Part shown: piece after piece, positions 1-9,215 of the stretch
Layout: the number at the start of each line of letters is the position of its first letter
How positions within the stretch are numbered: the stretch's first letter is position 1
Assembly (NCBI RefSeq): GCF_050402865.1
Contig: NZ_BAABMF010000013.1
Location: forward strand, 62,001-126,000
Reading direction: 5' to 3'
DNA length: 64,000 nucleotides
From: Clostridium_AF sediminicola
GTDB taxonomy: Bacteria; Bacillota; Clostridia; Clostridiales; Clostridiaceae
Notes under the pieces: model-generated
The model's database searches: none
What the model was told of the DNA's origin: nothing
Seen by the model: the letters and a program-made list of their open reading frames with translations, nothing else
Translations under genes and position numbers: made by a program

Positions 1-1
1 T

Positions 2-283
2 GGCGTATGTGAAAGAGTTTGTAAATTAAATGCTATTGAGATGGTTCAAAGAGAGAAAAGAATCTTTACACCGGTTAATACAGTGCATAAACTAGTTCTT
101 GAAGCAATTGAGACAGATACCTTACATAACTTGATTTTTGACAATCAGGCAATGTATAGTCACAAATTTATGGCTGCATTTACAGGGGCATTTTTAAAGT
201 TACCACCGGTGAAACAAATATTAGTAAGTGAAAAGTTTCAGTCAAAATATTTAATGAAATTAATCCAATCTGTTAAAGTTTGA
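2..283 (+). CDS. C-terminal fragment of an unrecognised protein (enters from left edge)
   Basis: The reading frame is open from base 2 to the TGA at 281-283, so the gene starts outside the window; the first internal ATG at 41 need not be its start. The 93 visible residues are mostly helical-looking and mixed in charge, with no signal peptide or membrane segment and no motif that I recognise. It is followed within two bases by a strong terminator, so it is the last gene of its operon. I do not assign a function. Confidence 0.7.
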   Translation, partial: GVCERVCKLNAIEMVQREKRIFTPVNTVHKLVLEAIETDTLHNLIFDNQAMYSHKFMAAFTGAFLKLPPVKQILVSEKFQSKYLMKLIQSVKV

Positions 284-284
284 T

Positions 285-324
285 AAAATTCTGAGAACTC
301 AATATTGAGTTCTCAGAATTTTTT
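285..324 (+). terminator. Rho-independent terminator
   Basis: A perfect inverted repeat of AATTCTGAGAACTCAA with its complement and a two-base loop is followed by a T run. It lies directly after the stop of the gene that enters from the left. Confidence 0.9.
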
Positions 325-333
325 GTTGAATAA

Positions 334-362
334 TTTAGAAAAGCCAAAATTGGATTCTCTAA
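334..362 (-). terminator. Possible terminator of the LRR protein gene
   Basis: An imperfect hairpin (TTAGAAAAGCCAA against TTGGATTCTCTAA) lies about 40 bases past the stop of the leftward surface protein gene. The core GAAAAGCCAAAATTGG recurs in the longer palindrome at 50543-50574. The downstream U-run on the minus strand is weak. Confidence 0.4.
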
Positions 363-404
363 ATAAATGCAATTTTACCTACAGCTTTTTCTTTTAATTA
401 GGCA

Positions 405-1952
405 TTATTTTATATAACAATGAAGAACATTTTCTAGGTCTTCTATATCAGCATCATTAATTTGATTATCATTTAAATAAAGATAATTTAAATTAGTTAA
501 TGTATTTAATGGTGTTACATCACTAATTTGATTATTATTTAAGTTAAGATATGTTAACTGAGTTAATCCATTCAAAGGGGTTATATCACTAATTTGATTA
601 TTACTTAAGTTAAGAGATTCTAAATTAGTCAATGCAGTTAATGGGGTTATATCACTAAATTGATTATTATTTAAAGATAATCGTTGTAAATTAGTTAATC
701 CATTCAATGGGGTTATATCACTAATGTTATTATTACTACTTAAACTAAGGACTATTAAATTAGTCGATTCTTTTAATACTGTTATATCACTAACTTGAGT
801 ATTATATAACCCAAATATTTTCAATTTAGTTAATTGTTTTAATATTGCTATATCGCTAAATTCATTACCATATAAACAAAGATATTCTAAATTGGTTAAT
901 TCCTTTAATGGTGTTATATCATTAACTTTATTAAACGCGCTAACCCCGTCCTCTAGAGTTTGATGAATAACTTCTGAATCACCATATAAAGAAAAACAGG
1001 TTAATCCTGTTAATTTTTCAATTCCCGATAAATCTGTAATATTGCAATTTGTAGCACAGATGTAATTTATTTTATCAACATCACTTTTAAGTAAAGTTCC
1101 TGTTGGTCTTTGTATTTTATTTCTTACTATTTTTTCTAAATTTTTATCTTTAAATGTTACTATATCATCAATTTCTACTACTGGGTTTCCATCCCAATTT
1201 CCACCATCTCCTACATAATATCTATCTGGTGTTACTGTACCTACAAGCATTGCTCCTGTTTCACTAACATAATACCAAGAAGCTCCATCCTTGATCCATG
1301 TATTTGAAACCATTGCTCCATCTGCACCTAAATAATATAGAGATGGTGCTTCTTTACCTTGAATGCGCCAAGGCAATAAAGTTCCATCTGGCCCTTTATA
1401 GTACAAAGAAGATTTATCTTTGCTCCATGCGTTTGATACCATTACCCCATTTGAACCAAGATAGTACCAAGAAACTCCAGCTCTAATCCATCTGTTTGAG
1501 TACATTGCTCCATCTGCACCAAGGTAGTACCAAGAAACTCCATCTTTGATCCATCTGTTTGAGAACATTACTCCATCTGCACCTAGATAGTACCAAGAAA
1601 CTCCATCATTAATCCATCTATTTGAGACCATTGCCCCATTTGAACCTAGATAGTACCAAGAAGCTCCATCTTTAATCCATCTGTTTGAAACCATTGCCCC
1701 ATTTGAATCTAGATAATACCAAGAAGCCTTATCTTTGATCCATTTTTTTGAAACCATAACTCTATTTGAACCTAGATAATACCAGTCATTTTTTGAATCT
1801 TGTTTCCATGAATTTTTAACTTTTTGACCTTTGGTATAATAAGTCCATGCTTGTCCTTCCTTAGTCCAACCATTTGTTAATGCAAACACTGTTGTTGCAA
1901 ATAAAGATATTACCATAATCGTTAGTATTGTTACTCTTCTTATTTTGTTCAT
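405..1952 (-). CDS. Secreted surface protein: cell-wall-binding repeats plus leucine-rich repeats
   Basis: 515 residues. Residues 1-25 form a Sec signal peptide (basic start, hydrophobic core, cleavage near VFA-L). Residues about 28-245 hold ten choline-binding-type (CW_binding_1) repeats of about 21 residues, built on W-I-K-D-G-x-S-W-Y-Y-L-G-x-x-G-A-M. After a linker, residues 262 onward start with the cap pattern FKDKNLEKIVR. Six or more SDS22/internalin-like leucine-rich repeats follow (L-T-N-L-x-x-L-x-L-x-x-N-x-I-S-D-I-T-P-L). There is no LPXTG sorting signal, so attachment is probably non-covalent through the N-terminal repeats, with the LRR domain presented outward for protein binding. 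The RBS AGGGAGAG precedes the ATG. The 63-bp DNA repeats make the locus prone to copy-number change. Adhesion or host/biofilm interaction is an inference. Confidence 0.9.
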   Translation of the reverse strand: MNKIRRVTILTIMVISLFATTVFALTNGWTKEGQAWTYYTKGQKVKNSWKQDSKNDWYYLGSNRVMVSKKWIKDKASWYYLDSNGAMVSNRWIKDGASWYYLGSNGAMVSNRWINDGVSWYYLGADGVMFSNRWIKDGVSWYYLGADGAMYSNRWIRAGVSWYYLGSNGVMVSNAWSKDKSSLYYKGPDGTLLPWRIQGKEAPSLYYLGADGAMVSNTWIKDGASWYYVSETGAMLVGTVTPDRYYVGDGGNWDGNPVVEIDDIVTFKDKNLEKIVRNKIQRPTGTLLKSDVDKINYICATNCNITDLSGIEKLTGLTCFSLYGDSEVIHQTLEDGVSAFNKVNDITPLKELTNLEYLCLYGNEFSDIAILKQLTKLKIFGLYNTQVSDITVLKESTNLIVLSLSSNNNISDITPLNGLTNLQRLSLNNNQFSDITPLTALTNLESLNLSNNQISDITPLNGLTQLTYLNLNNNQISDVTPLNTLTNLNYLYLNDNQINDADIEDLENVLHCYIK

Positions 1953-2187
1953 TTTTCACTCTCCCTTCTGTTCTCAATTAAAACAAATATTACTAATTAT
2001 ACCATATATATATTAAGTGTATTGATTCAGTCTCTTTGTTCATAATATATTAACAGTTTTCTGTATATTGATAAATTATATCCAATATTGTAAAATTGAG
2101 TGGTGAATCAAGCTGTGATTTTAAACCTTTTAGAAATTGAGTTATTGTTGCAATTGATTAATAATACATAATTTGGAGGAAATAACA

Positions 2188-2823
2188 ATGAAGCAGAAAA
2201 GATTTCAGCATAATTTTAAATCATATTTGTGGGTTATAGGGATAGGTTTATTTGCAGGTATAATAACAAGACTATCGGATTTATTTCCATATGATACTTT
2301 GTGGAGTTTTAGTTCAATAGCTAGTGCATTTGGTTTTTGGATGCTAACAACTACTCTAGTTATTTATTTCAGTTGTTCTAATAAAAATGCGGCAATCAAT
2401 GTATTTTTATATCTGTCTAGTATGAACTTCAGCTTTTACTTTTTGAAATATATAATTGGTTTCTATTTCCCAAGATTTTATGATATTGGGGGATTTCATT
2501 GGACACTGCTCATAGAGTATGACATTTTTGCTTTGGTTTGTGCGGCAATCAGCTATGTACTTTATTTTTGGAATAAAGATAATAAGATAAGCAATGTTCT
2601 ATACGCTCTTCCAATATGTGGATTAGGCGCGGAAACAATAGGGATTGCTATGTTTTTAGCTAATACGCACACTTATCTTTTTCAACTTATTTTTGACCTT
2701 TTAAGTTTTATGATTCTAGGCTATATTTTCTATAAAAAAGTGAATAGTAAGTTGATTTATATAATAACGGTTATAATTGGAACTTTATCAGGATACTATT
2801 TAGTGTATGCATCTATGATATAA
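2188..2823 (+). CDS. Small polytopic membrane protein
   Basis: 211 residues starting at ATG 2188, chosen because GGAGGA at 2175-2180 is spaced correctly; an in-frame TTG upstream lies inside the RBS itself. I see six or so hydrophobic segments (for example WVIGIGLFAGII, FWMLTTTLVIYF, ALVCAAISYVLYFW, YIITVIIGTLSGYYLV). The N-terminal pattern R-L-S-D-x-F-P-x-D-T-L-W-S-F-S-S-I-A is reminiscent of the DUF6518 group of uncharacterised bacterial membrane proteins, as I remember it. It stands alone between a divergent surface protein gene and the fermentation island. Function unknown. Confidence 0.75.
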   Translation: MKQKRFQHNFKSYLWVIGIGLFAGIITRLSDLFPYDTLWSFSSIASAFGFWMLTTTLVIYFSCSNKNAAINVFLYLSSMNFSFYFLKYIIGFYFPRFYDIGGFHWTLLIEYDIFALVCAAISYVLYFWNKDNKISNVLYALPICGLGAETIGIAMFLANTHTYLFQLIFDLLSFMILGYIFYKKVNSKLIYIITVIIGTLSGYYLVYASMI

Positions 2824-3026
2824 CTGATTAAGTTTGAAAGAAAATATTAGTATATCTCTAATTAGAGGTAAATCAACAAATTCTAGTTTATTCACAAAGC
2901 ATTTATGAATTTCATAGGTGTTTTTTTATTATGAATGATATCAATAAATAGCTAGCTAACTTTACCCTAGGTGTACAGTTAAGGCGTTAATTTGCTAATA
3001 TACGTTAAAAAATATCAAATAAAGGG
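2824..3026. other. Intergenic region without a gene
   Basis: I see no coding frame. From about 2967 onward the sequence is recognisably homologous to the stretch before the second brnQ copy (about 15000-15064), so the duplicated unit begins upstream of the promoter at 3027. Confidence 0.5.
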
Positions 3027-3057
3027 TTGACTGTCCAGCAGCTGTATTAAATATAAT
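3027..3057 (+). promoter_or_regulatory. Promoter of brnQ copy 1 with the shared TTGAC-TCCAG-CTGTAT motif
   Basis: TTGACT (3027-3032), a 19-bp spacer containing TCCAGCAGCTGTATT, then TATAAT (3052-3057). The same arrangement and spacer length occur at 11741-11771 and 15065-15095. The conserved spacer, which is normally free to vary, suggests an activator or repressor site lying between -35 and -10. The leader to the start codon is about 75 bases longer than in copy 2 because of an insertion between about 3095 and 3175. Confidence 0.65.
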
Positions 3058-3225
3058 AAGAATATCTTAACTAGTTAACTAGCTTTAAGACTTTAGAGAT
3101 ACAGATAATATTTTGTGAACCGTATGTCATAAAAAGTAGGTATCCATAAACGTCTATAAGAAAAGTTTGAAGCCGTAAGCTAAGATTTCAGCGCTGGAAT
3201 AAAACTAAATTTAAGGTGGGTATGT

Positions 3226-4584
3226 ATGAACAAGAATTTGAACGAGAATGGAGATTTGAAATTATCAGCATTATTTTTAATGGGTGGTGCACTCTTCTCA
3301 ATGCACTTTGGTGCATCGAGTATGGTGTGGCCAATGAACTGGGGTAAAGAAAGTGGTACATCTGTAATGGGTGCATTCGGTGGAGCATTTATAACAGCTT
3401 TATTGCTTACATTGCTTGCATATGTTGCATTATCAAGGGGCAATGGCACTTATAACAAAATCACCAAACGTGTACTTGGAAAGAAACTAGGCGTGTCATA
3501 TACAATCGTAACCATTGTTGTGCTAGGACCTTTGTATGCTATTCCACGTATGAGTGCAGCATCTTGGGACTCTGTAGTACAGGCTTTTGGTTTAAATCCA
3601 ACATCAAGATTACCACTGATTGTATTTACGATAATTTTCTACCTAATAACTTATTGGTTCTTAATGAGCCCTGGAAAGACAATGGATCGTATTTCAAAGA
3701 TTCTTTTCCCGTTGCTTATTGTAATTGTCGTTATCGTTGTAGGAAAAGGGCTTATAAGTCCTATTGCAGAGCCAGTTGCAAAGACATATGAAGGTTCAGC
3801 ATTTGCCTACGGTTTCACAAACGGATACGCAACAGCTGAAATTCTTTGCTCATTAATATTCGGTGTTGTTATCTTAAATGGTCTAAAAGAAAAAGGTGTT
3901 TCTGACGAACGTATGAGTAAGAATATTATCAGAGTTGGCATTATTGGTATAGCATTATTAAGTTGTACACACCTTTGTCATATGTTAATAGGTGCTTCTA
4001 CAGGGGGGACAATGGATTTAAATTATACAGCTCTTTATACAGCAGTTTCTACTAAACTCCTTGGACGAGTAGGCGGAATTTTATTCTCAATCGCACTATT
4101 CTTTGCTGCACTGACAACAGCAATTGGTATGACTTCAGGATGTGCGGAGTTCTTCGTTGATACAACAGAAGGAAAGGTAGATTACAAGAAAGCATCTATT
4201 GCAGTTTTGGTTTTGAGTACAATATTCGGATGTATGGGTCTTGCTTCAATCCTTACATTCCTTGGGCCAATCCTAGATGGTATCTACCCAGCAGCTATCG
4301 TACTTGTAATATATTATGCATTAATGCCAAACAACCAGAATAGAAGACACTTAAACATATGTCGTTATGCAATGACAACAGCATTGGTTTTTGGTATCTT
4401 TGATACCGTTTACGCTTATGGAATTAGACTAAATATAAATTTAGGCTTTTTCAATACATTCTATGAGAATCTTCCGCTATCAGCTGAAATGCTTGCATGG
4501 TTCCCATGGACAGTAGTTGCGGCAATTATTGGTTACTTTGTATTCCCGGTATCTGAGAAAAATAAAGTAGCAGTGAGAAGCTAA
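3226..4584 (+). CDS. brnQ: BrnQ/LIVCS-family amino acid transporter, copy 1
   Basis: 452 residues with about 12 hydrophobic segments. It matches the branched-chain amino acid:cation symporter family (LIVCS, BrnQ) in length and in the N-terminal signature F-G-A-S-S-M-V-W-P-M-N-W-G-K-E-S-G. It would import an amino acid with Na+ or H+ at the cytoplasmic membrane. It differs from the second copy (15185-16543) at only three residues that I can see (E/Q near residue 7, V/I in LPLIV, V/I in EGKVD). Both the promoter and the trailing bases up to the next RBS are shared with that copy. Arginine is mostly CGT, unlike the AGA-rich acyl-CoA dehydrogenase gene just downstream. Given the neighbours, the cargo may be a beta-amino acid rather than leucine, isoleucine or valine; that is inference. 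Confidence 0.9.
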   Translation: MNKNLNENGDLKLSALFLMGGALFSMHFGASSMVWPMNWGKESGTSVMGAFGGAFITALLLTLLAYVALSRGNGTYNKITKRVLGKKLGVSYTIVTIVVLGPLYAIPRMSAASWDSVVQAFGLNPTSRLPLIVFTIIFYLITYWFLMSPGKTMDRISKILFPLLIVIVVIVVGKGLISPIAEPVAKTYEGSAFAYGFTNGYATAEILCSLIFGVVILNGLKEKGVSDERMSKNIIRVGIIGIALLSCTHLCHMLIGASTGGTMDLNYTALYTAVSTKLLGRVGGILFSIALFFAALTTAIGMTSGCAEFFVDTTEGKVDYKKASIAVLVLSTIFGCMGLASILTFLGPILDGIYPAAIVLVIYYALMPNNQNRRHLNICRYAMTTALVFGIFDTVYAYGIRLNINLGFFNTFYENLPLSAEMLAWFPWTVVAAIIGYFVFPVSEKNKVAVRS

Positions 4585-4624
4585 TTAATAATCAAAAAAT
4601 AAAAAATATTAGGAGGAAATATAA

Positions 4625-5764
4625 ATGGATTTTAATTTTACCGACAAACAACAATTAGTAGTAAAAAAGGTTAGAGAATTTGCTGAAAAAGAACTTGCAC
4701 CAATAGCAGCTGAAAGCGATGCAACAGGAATTTTTCCAATAGAGGCATTTAAAAAACTAGGTGAATATGGAATGTTCGGTCTTCCCTTTCCAAAAGAATA
4801 CGGAGGCAGTGGTGGAGATTATTTATCCTATATTTTAGCTGTAGAAGAAGTATCAAAAGCATGTGGATCAACTGGAATTGCTTTCTCAGTTCAGACTTCA
4901 CTATGCGGAGGTGGAATTTATAAATTTGGTAATGAAGAGCAAAAGAAAAAGTATTTGCCTGATTTAGCAACTGGAAGGAAAATCGGTTCTTTTTGTTTAA
5001 CTGAACCTAATGCAGGTACAGATGCTTCTGGAGTGCAAACAGTAGCTGAGAAAAAGGGAGACCACTATGTATTAAATGGTCAAAAATGTTTTATAACAAA
5101 CGGTCCACTTTCTGATACTTTCGTAGTAGCTGCAAAGACTGATAAGGATGCGGGTACTAAAGGTATTTCAGCTTTTATTGTTGAGAAAGACTTTCCTGGT
5201 ATATCAGTAGGAAAAATTGAAAATAAAATGGGTATCAGAGCAGCTCAGGTTAGTGAAATAATTTTTGAAGATTGTATTGTACCTGCAGAAAACTTATTAG
5301 GTGAAGAGGGACAAGGTTTCAAGATAGCAATGTCTGTATTAGATGGCGGAAGAATCGGGGTAGCAGCTCAAGGTCTTGGTATAGCTGAAGGAGCATTTAA
5401 TGTAATCAAAAAATATATGAAAGAAAGAAAACAATTTGGAAAAACACTTTCTAAATTCCAAGGACTTCAATGGATGATGGCAGATATGGATCTGAAAATC
5501 GAACAATCAAGACATTTAGTGTACAAGGCAGCTATGGACAAAGAACTTGGTAATCCATATAGTATTTCTGCAGCTAGAGCAAAACTTTCAGCAACTGATA
5601 CAGCTATGTCTGTTACAACAGATGCTGTGCAATTAATGGGTGGCTACGGATTCATGAAGGATTACCCACTAGAGAGAATGATGAGAGATGCAAAAATAAC
5701 ACAAATTTATGAAGGAACAAATCAAGTTCAAAAAATGTTGATTGCTGGTAATATATTTAGGTAA
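4625..5764 (+). CDS. bcd: Short-chain acyl-CoA dehydrogenase (butyryl-CoA dehydrogenase type)
   Basis: 379 residues, the normal length. FAD enzyme that interconverts butyryl-CoA and crotonyl-CoA, in fermenters working as an enoyl-CoA reductase with an electron-transferring flavoprotein. It shows the FAD/substrate motif F-C-L-T-E-P-N-A-G-T-D-A-S, the helix R-K-Q-F-G-K-T-L, and the C-terminal signature MGGYGFMKDYPLERMMRDAK. The catalytic base is Glu363 in IYEGTNQ. RBS AGGAGG is 9 bases upstream and is part of the sequence shared with the brnQ duplication. Clostridial bcd is usually followed by etfB-etfA, but here a terminator and a CoA-transferase follow. The only etf pair in the window is 8 kb away next to a second dehydrogenase. 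Codon use is AGA-rich. Confidence 0.93.
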   Translation: MDFNFTDKQQLVVKKVREFAEKELAPIAAESDATGIFPIEAFKKLGEYGMFGLPFPKEYGGSGGDYLSYILAVEEVSKACGSTGIAFSVQTSLCGGGIYKFGNEEQKKKYLPDLATGRKIGSFCLTEPNAGTDASGVQTVAEKKGDHYVLNGQKCFITNGPLSDTFVVAAKTDKDAGTKGISAFIVEKDFPGISVGKIENKMGIRAAQVSEIIFEDCIVPAENLLGEEGQGFKIAMSVLDGGRIGVAAQGLGIAEGAFNVIKKYMKERKQFGKTLSKFQGLQWMMADMDLKIEQSRHLVYKAAMDKELGNPYSISAARAKLSATDTAMSVTTDAVQLMGGYGFMKDYPLERMMRDAKITQIYEGTNQVQKMLIAGNIFR

Positions 5765-5776
5765 ATATATTTAGTA

Positions 5777-5821
5777 TAAAAATTCCAGATAAAATCTCGT
5801 TTTTACTGGAATTTTTATTTT
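5777..5821 (+). terminator. Rho-independent terminator after bcd
   Basis: The stem TAAAAATTCCAG pairs with CTGGAATTTTTA and is followed by a short T run. It separates the brnQ-bcd unit from the CoA-transferase gene. Confidence 0.8.
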
Positions 5822-5875
5822 AGAACTAAGTCTTTTTAATTATATTTACCATCAAATTAAGGAGGAGTGTTCTTA

Positions 5876-7174
5876 ATGGAATGGAAAGATGTATATAGTT
5901 CAAAAGTTGTTTCTGCAAAAGAAGCTGTTTCACATATTCAGTCAGGGGACAGAATTGTCTTTAGTCATGGAGCTACAAATCCTAGAGTTACTGTGGATGC
6001 CATGGTTGAAAATTATCAGCAGTACAAAGATGTAGAAATTGTTCAGTCTGTTAATTTGACAAGCAGTGAGTATGCTAAACCGAAATATAAAGGTCATTTT
6101 CATCTAAATTCTTTGTTTGCTTTTCCAGCTTCAAGAGATGCTATAAATGAAGGTAGAGCAGATTATACACCAAGTTTCTTTTTCCAATTTCCAAGATTGT
6201 TTGATAAAGGCGGTGCTTTAACCCCTGATGTTGCCATGCTTCAAGTTTCTCCACCGGATGAACATGGATTTTGTAGTTTTGGAGTTTCTTGCGATTTTGG
6301 AAGAGTTATAACAGAAAATGCAAGAATTATTATTGCTGAAGTTAACGACCAAATGCCAAGAGTAATGGGGGATAACTTCATTCACGTATCTGATATTGAC
6401 TATATGGTAGACGGTTCTTATCCTATTGATGAGACAGGCCTTTCAAAAATCGGAGATATAGAAAAGGCAATTGGCAAGAATTGTGCTTCACTGATTGAAG
6501 ATGGTTCTACTCTTCAATTAGGTATAGGGTCTATCCCTGACGCAGTTCTACTATTTTTAAAAGATAAAAAAGATTTGGGAATACATTCTGAAATGATTTC
6601 CGACGGAGTATTAGAGCTATACAATGCTGGTGTTATTACAGGTAAAGAAAAAACAATACACAAAGGCAAAATGGTTGTTACTTTTCTAATGGGAACCAAA
6701 AAACTTTATGATTTTGTAGACAACAATCCTGCAATTGAGTTATATCCAGTTGACTATATTAACAACCCATGGGTTATTAGTCAAAATACAAAAATGATTT
6801 CTATTAATTCTTGTATTCAAGTAGACCTAATGGGGCAGGTTAATTCCGAATCAATGGGTCTTACGCAGTATAGTGGTGTTGGTGGACAAGTTGACTTTGT
6901 AAGAGGGGCCAGTATGTCAAAAGATGGTAAGTCCATAATTGCTATACCTTCAACTGCTGCAAAAGGAAAAATTTCTCGTATTACTCCATTCTTTGCTCCT
7001 GGAACAGTGGTAACAACATCCCGTAGTGATGTACATTATGTAGTTACCGAGTATGGTATTGCTGATTTGAGAGGAAAATCTCTAAGGGAAAGAGCCGCAG
7101 CGCTAATCAATATTGCTCATCCTAAATTTAGAAATCAACTTAGAGAAGAATTTGATGTAAGATTTAATAAATAA
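5876..7174 (+). CDS. Acetyl-CoA hydrolase/transferase-family CoA-transferase (butyryl-CoA:acetate or 4-hydroxybutyrate type)
   Basis: 432 residues from ATG 5876; GGAGGA at 5861-5866 is the RBS and an in-frame GTG upstream overlaps it. Family I CoA-transferase fused in one chain, like the butyryl-CoA:acetate and 4-hydroxybutyrate CoA-transferases. The motif L-Q-L-G-I-G-S-I-P-D-A-V lies at 213-224, the probable catalytic glutamate is Glu239 in GIHSEMISDG, and the glycine-rich Q-Y-S-G-V-G-G-Q-V-D-F-V-R-G-A segment follows. It would exchange CoA between butyryl-CoA (or another acyl-CoA) and acetate in the cytoplasm, giving the final acid and acetyl-CoA. Location between bcd and crt fits butyrate formation. 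The exact acyl specificity cannot be read from the sequence. Confidence 0.88.
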   Translation: MEWKDVYSSKVVSAKEAVSHIQSGDRIVFSHGATNPRVTVDAMVENYQQYKDVEIVQSVNLTSSEYAKPKYKGHFHLNSLFAFPASRDAINEGRADYTPSFFFQFPRLFDKGGALTPDVAMLQVSPPDEHGFCSFGVSCDFGRVITENARIIIAEVNDQMPRVMGDNFIHVSDIDYMVDGSYPIDETGLSKIGDIEKAIGKNCASLIEDGSTLQLGIGSIPDAVLLFLKDKKDLGIHSEMISDGVLELYNAGVITGKEKTIHKGKMVVTFLMGTKKLYDFVDNNPAIELYPVDYINNPWVISQNTKMISINSCIQVDLMGQVNSESMGLTQYSGVGGQVDFVRGASMSKDGKSIIAIPSTAAKGKISRITPFFAPGTVVTTSRSDVHYVVTEYGIADLRGKSLRERAAALINIAHPKFRNQLREEFDVRFNK

Positions 7175-7289
7175 TTTTAAAGATACTACACTATGAGTTT
7201 AAATAATTAAATTCAAAATATACATTGTAAAATAACGAGTAAAGAACTTTAGGAGTTGCTAAAAGTTCTGAATAAAGGGGGGAATAGTA

Positions 7290-8075
7290 ATGGGATACAA
7301 AAATCTTCTAGTAGAGCAAAAAGAAAGAGTTGGAATATTAACTATTAATAGGCCTTCAGCCTTAAATGCTTTAAATACAGAAACTTTGAAAGAATTAGAT
7401 CATGCAATTGATGAAATGGATAAAAATGAAGAAATATATGTTGTAGTTATTACTGGTGCGGGAAAAGCTTTTGTGGCAGGAGCAGATATTGCTGAGATGA
7501 AAGATTTGTCACCGGAAAAAGGTAGATTATTTGGGGAATTAGGTTTAAAGATTTTCAGAAAGATTGAGCTTATGGAAAAACCAGTAATTGCAGCTGTAAA
7601 TGGCTTTGCTCTAGGTGGAGGCTGTGAGCTTTCAATGAGTTGTGATATTAGAATTGCTGGGGAAAAAGCAAAATTCGGACAACCTGAAGTTGGACTAGGA
7701 ATTACACCTGGTTTTGGAGGAACTCAAAGACTGTCACGTTTAGTTGGAATAGGAAAGGCAAAAGAATTGATTTTTTCAGCTAAAATAATTAATGCGAATG
7801 AAGCAGAAAAAATTGGACTTGTTAATCAAGTTGTTTCACAGGATGAGGTTTTAAATGAAGCAGTGAAACTTGCTCAAAAGATATCATCTAAAGGACAAAT
7901 AGCTGTAAGATATAGTAAATCTGCCATTAATAGAGGTATAGAAACTGATATTGAGACAGGTATGATAATTGAAAAGGATTTATTTGGTTTATGTTTTGCA
8001 AATGAGGATCAGAAGGAAGCTATGGCTGCTTTTATTGAAAAAAGACCAGCAATGTTTAAAAATAGACTAGCATAA
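7290..8075 (+). CDS. crt: Crotonase (3-hydroxybutyryl-CoA dehydratase)
   Basis: 261 residues of the enoyl-CoA hydratase/isomerase family; hydrates crotonyl-CoA to (S)-3-hydroxybutyryl-CoA or the reverse. The oxyanion-hole stretch is G-K-A-F-V-A-G-A-D-I-A-E-M, followed by NGFALGGGCELSMSCD. Both catalytic glutamates are present (Glu113 in GGCEL, Glu133 in QPEVGLG). RBS GGGGGG lies before ATG 7290. The 115-bp gap from the preceding gene has no clear terminator, so it may share that transcript. The next gene is hbd, 43 bp on, the standard clostridial order. Confidence 0.95.
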   Translation: MGYKNLLVEQKERVGILTINRPSALNALNTETLKELDHAIDEMDKNEEIYVVVITGAGKAFVAGADIAEMKDLSPEKGRLFGELGLKIFRKIELMEKPVIAAVNGFALGGGCELSMSCDIRIAGEKAKFGQPEVGLGITPGFGGTQRLSRLVGIGKAKELIFSAKIINANEAEKIGLVNQVVSQDEVLNEAVKLAQKISSKGQIAVRYSKSAINRGIETDIETGMIIEKDLFGLCFANEDQKEAMAAFIEKRPAMFKNRLA

Positions 8076-8118
8076 TGACTAGTTATTTGTTTGAATATGC
8101 CTTAAGGAGGAGATAATA

Positions 8119-8964
<846 letters not shown>

Positions 8965-8970
8965 ATTTTT

Positions 8971-9112
8971 GGCATATATAATGGTTATTCAACAAAAAGT
9001 AATTTAGTTGAACTTCGACCACAATATATAGTGTCAGAACGAATTAATCTGCAGTAGATATTGTGGTTGATTTTAGTTCAACTTACTTTTTGTGGTTTAA
9101 CCATATAATGCC
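8971..9112. repeat. Palindromic dispersed repeat, copy 1
   Basis: A 142-bp imperfect palindrome running from GGCATATATAATGGTTA to its complement TTAACCATATAATGCC, with inner arms containing ACAAAAAGTAATTTAGTTGAAC and ACCACAATATATA. The loop GTCAGAACGAATTAATCTGCAG is the reverse complement of the loop in copies 2 and 3, so this copy lies in the opposite orientation. It lies 6 bases after the hbd stop and could end or stabilise that transcript. The form is that of a MITE- or REP-like element with no coding capacity. Confidence 0.85.
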
Positions 9113-9215
9113 TTAAATATAAAATTTGATACAAGACAAAGCTGGCGACCTTTTAATGGCGGTGGACTTTGGAAGTATCAGAGATAGCAGTATAATTTTG
9201 TAGGAGGGAATTAAG

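Noticed and set aside
3180..3449. Minus-strand reading frames inside the brnQ genes (also 15138-15408).
   Set aside because: They repeat at both brnQ copies, have no RBS, and mirror a well-supported transporter gene on the plus strand.
8971..9112. A CRISPR-like or riboswitch interpretation of the palindromic repeat.
   Set aside because: Single copies far apart, no spacers, and variable surroundings; the arms and oriented loop fit a dispersed palindromic element.
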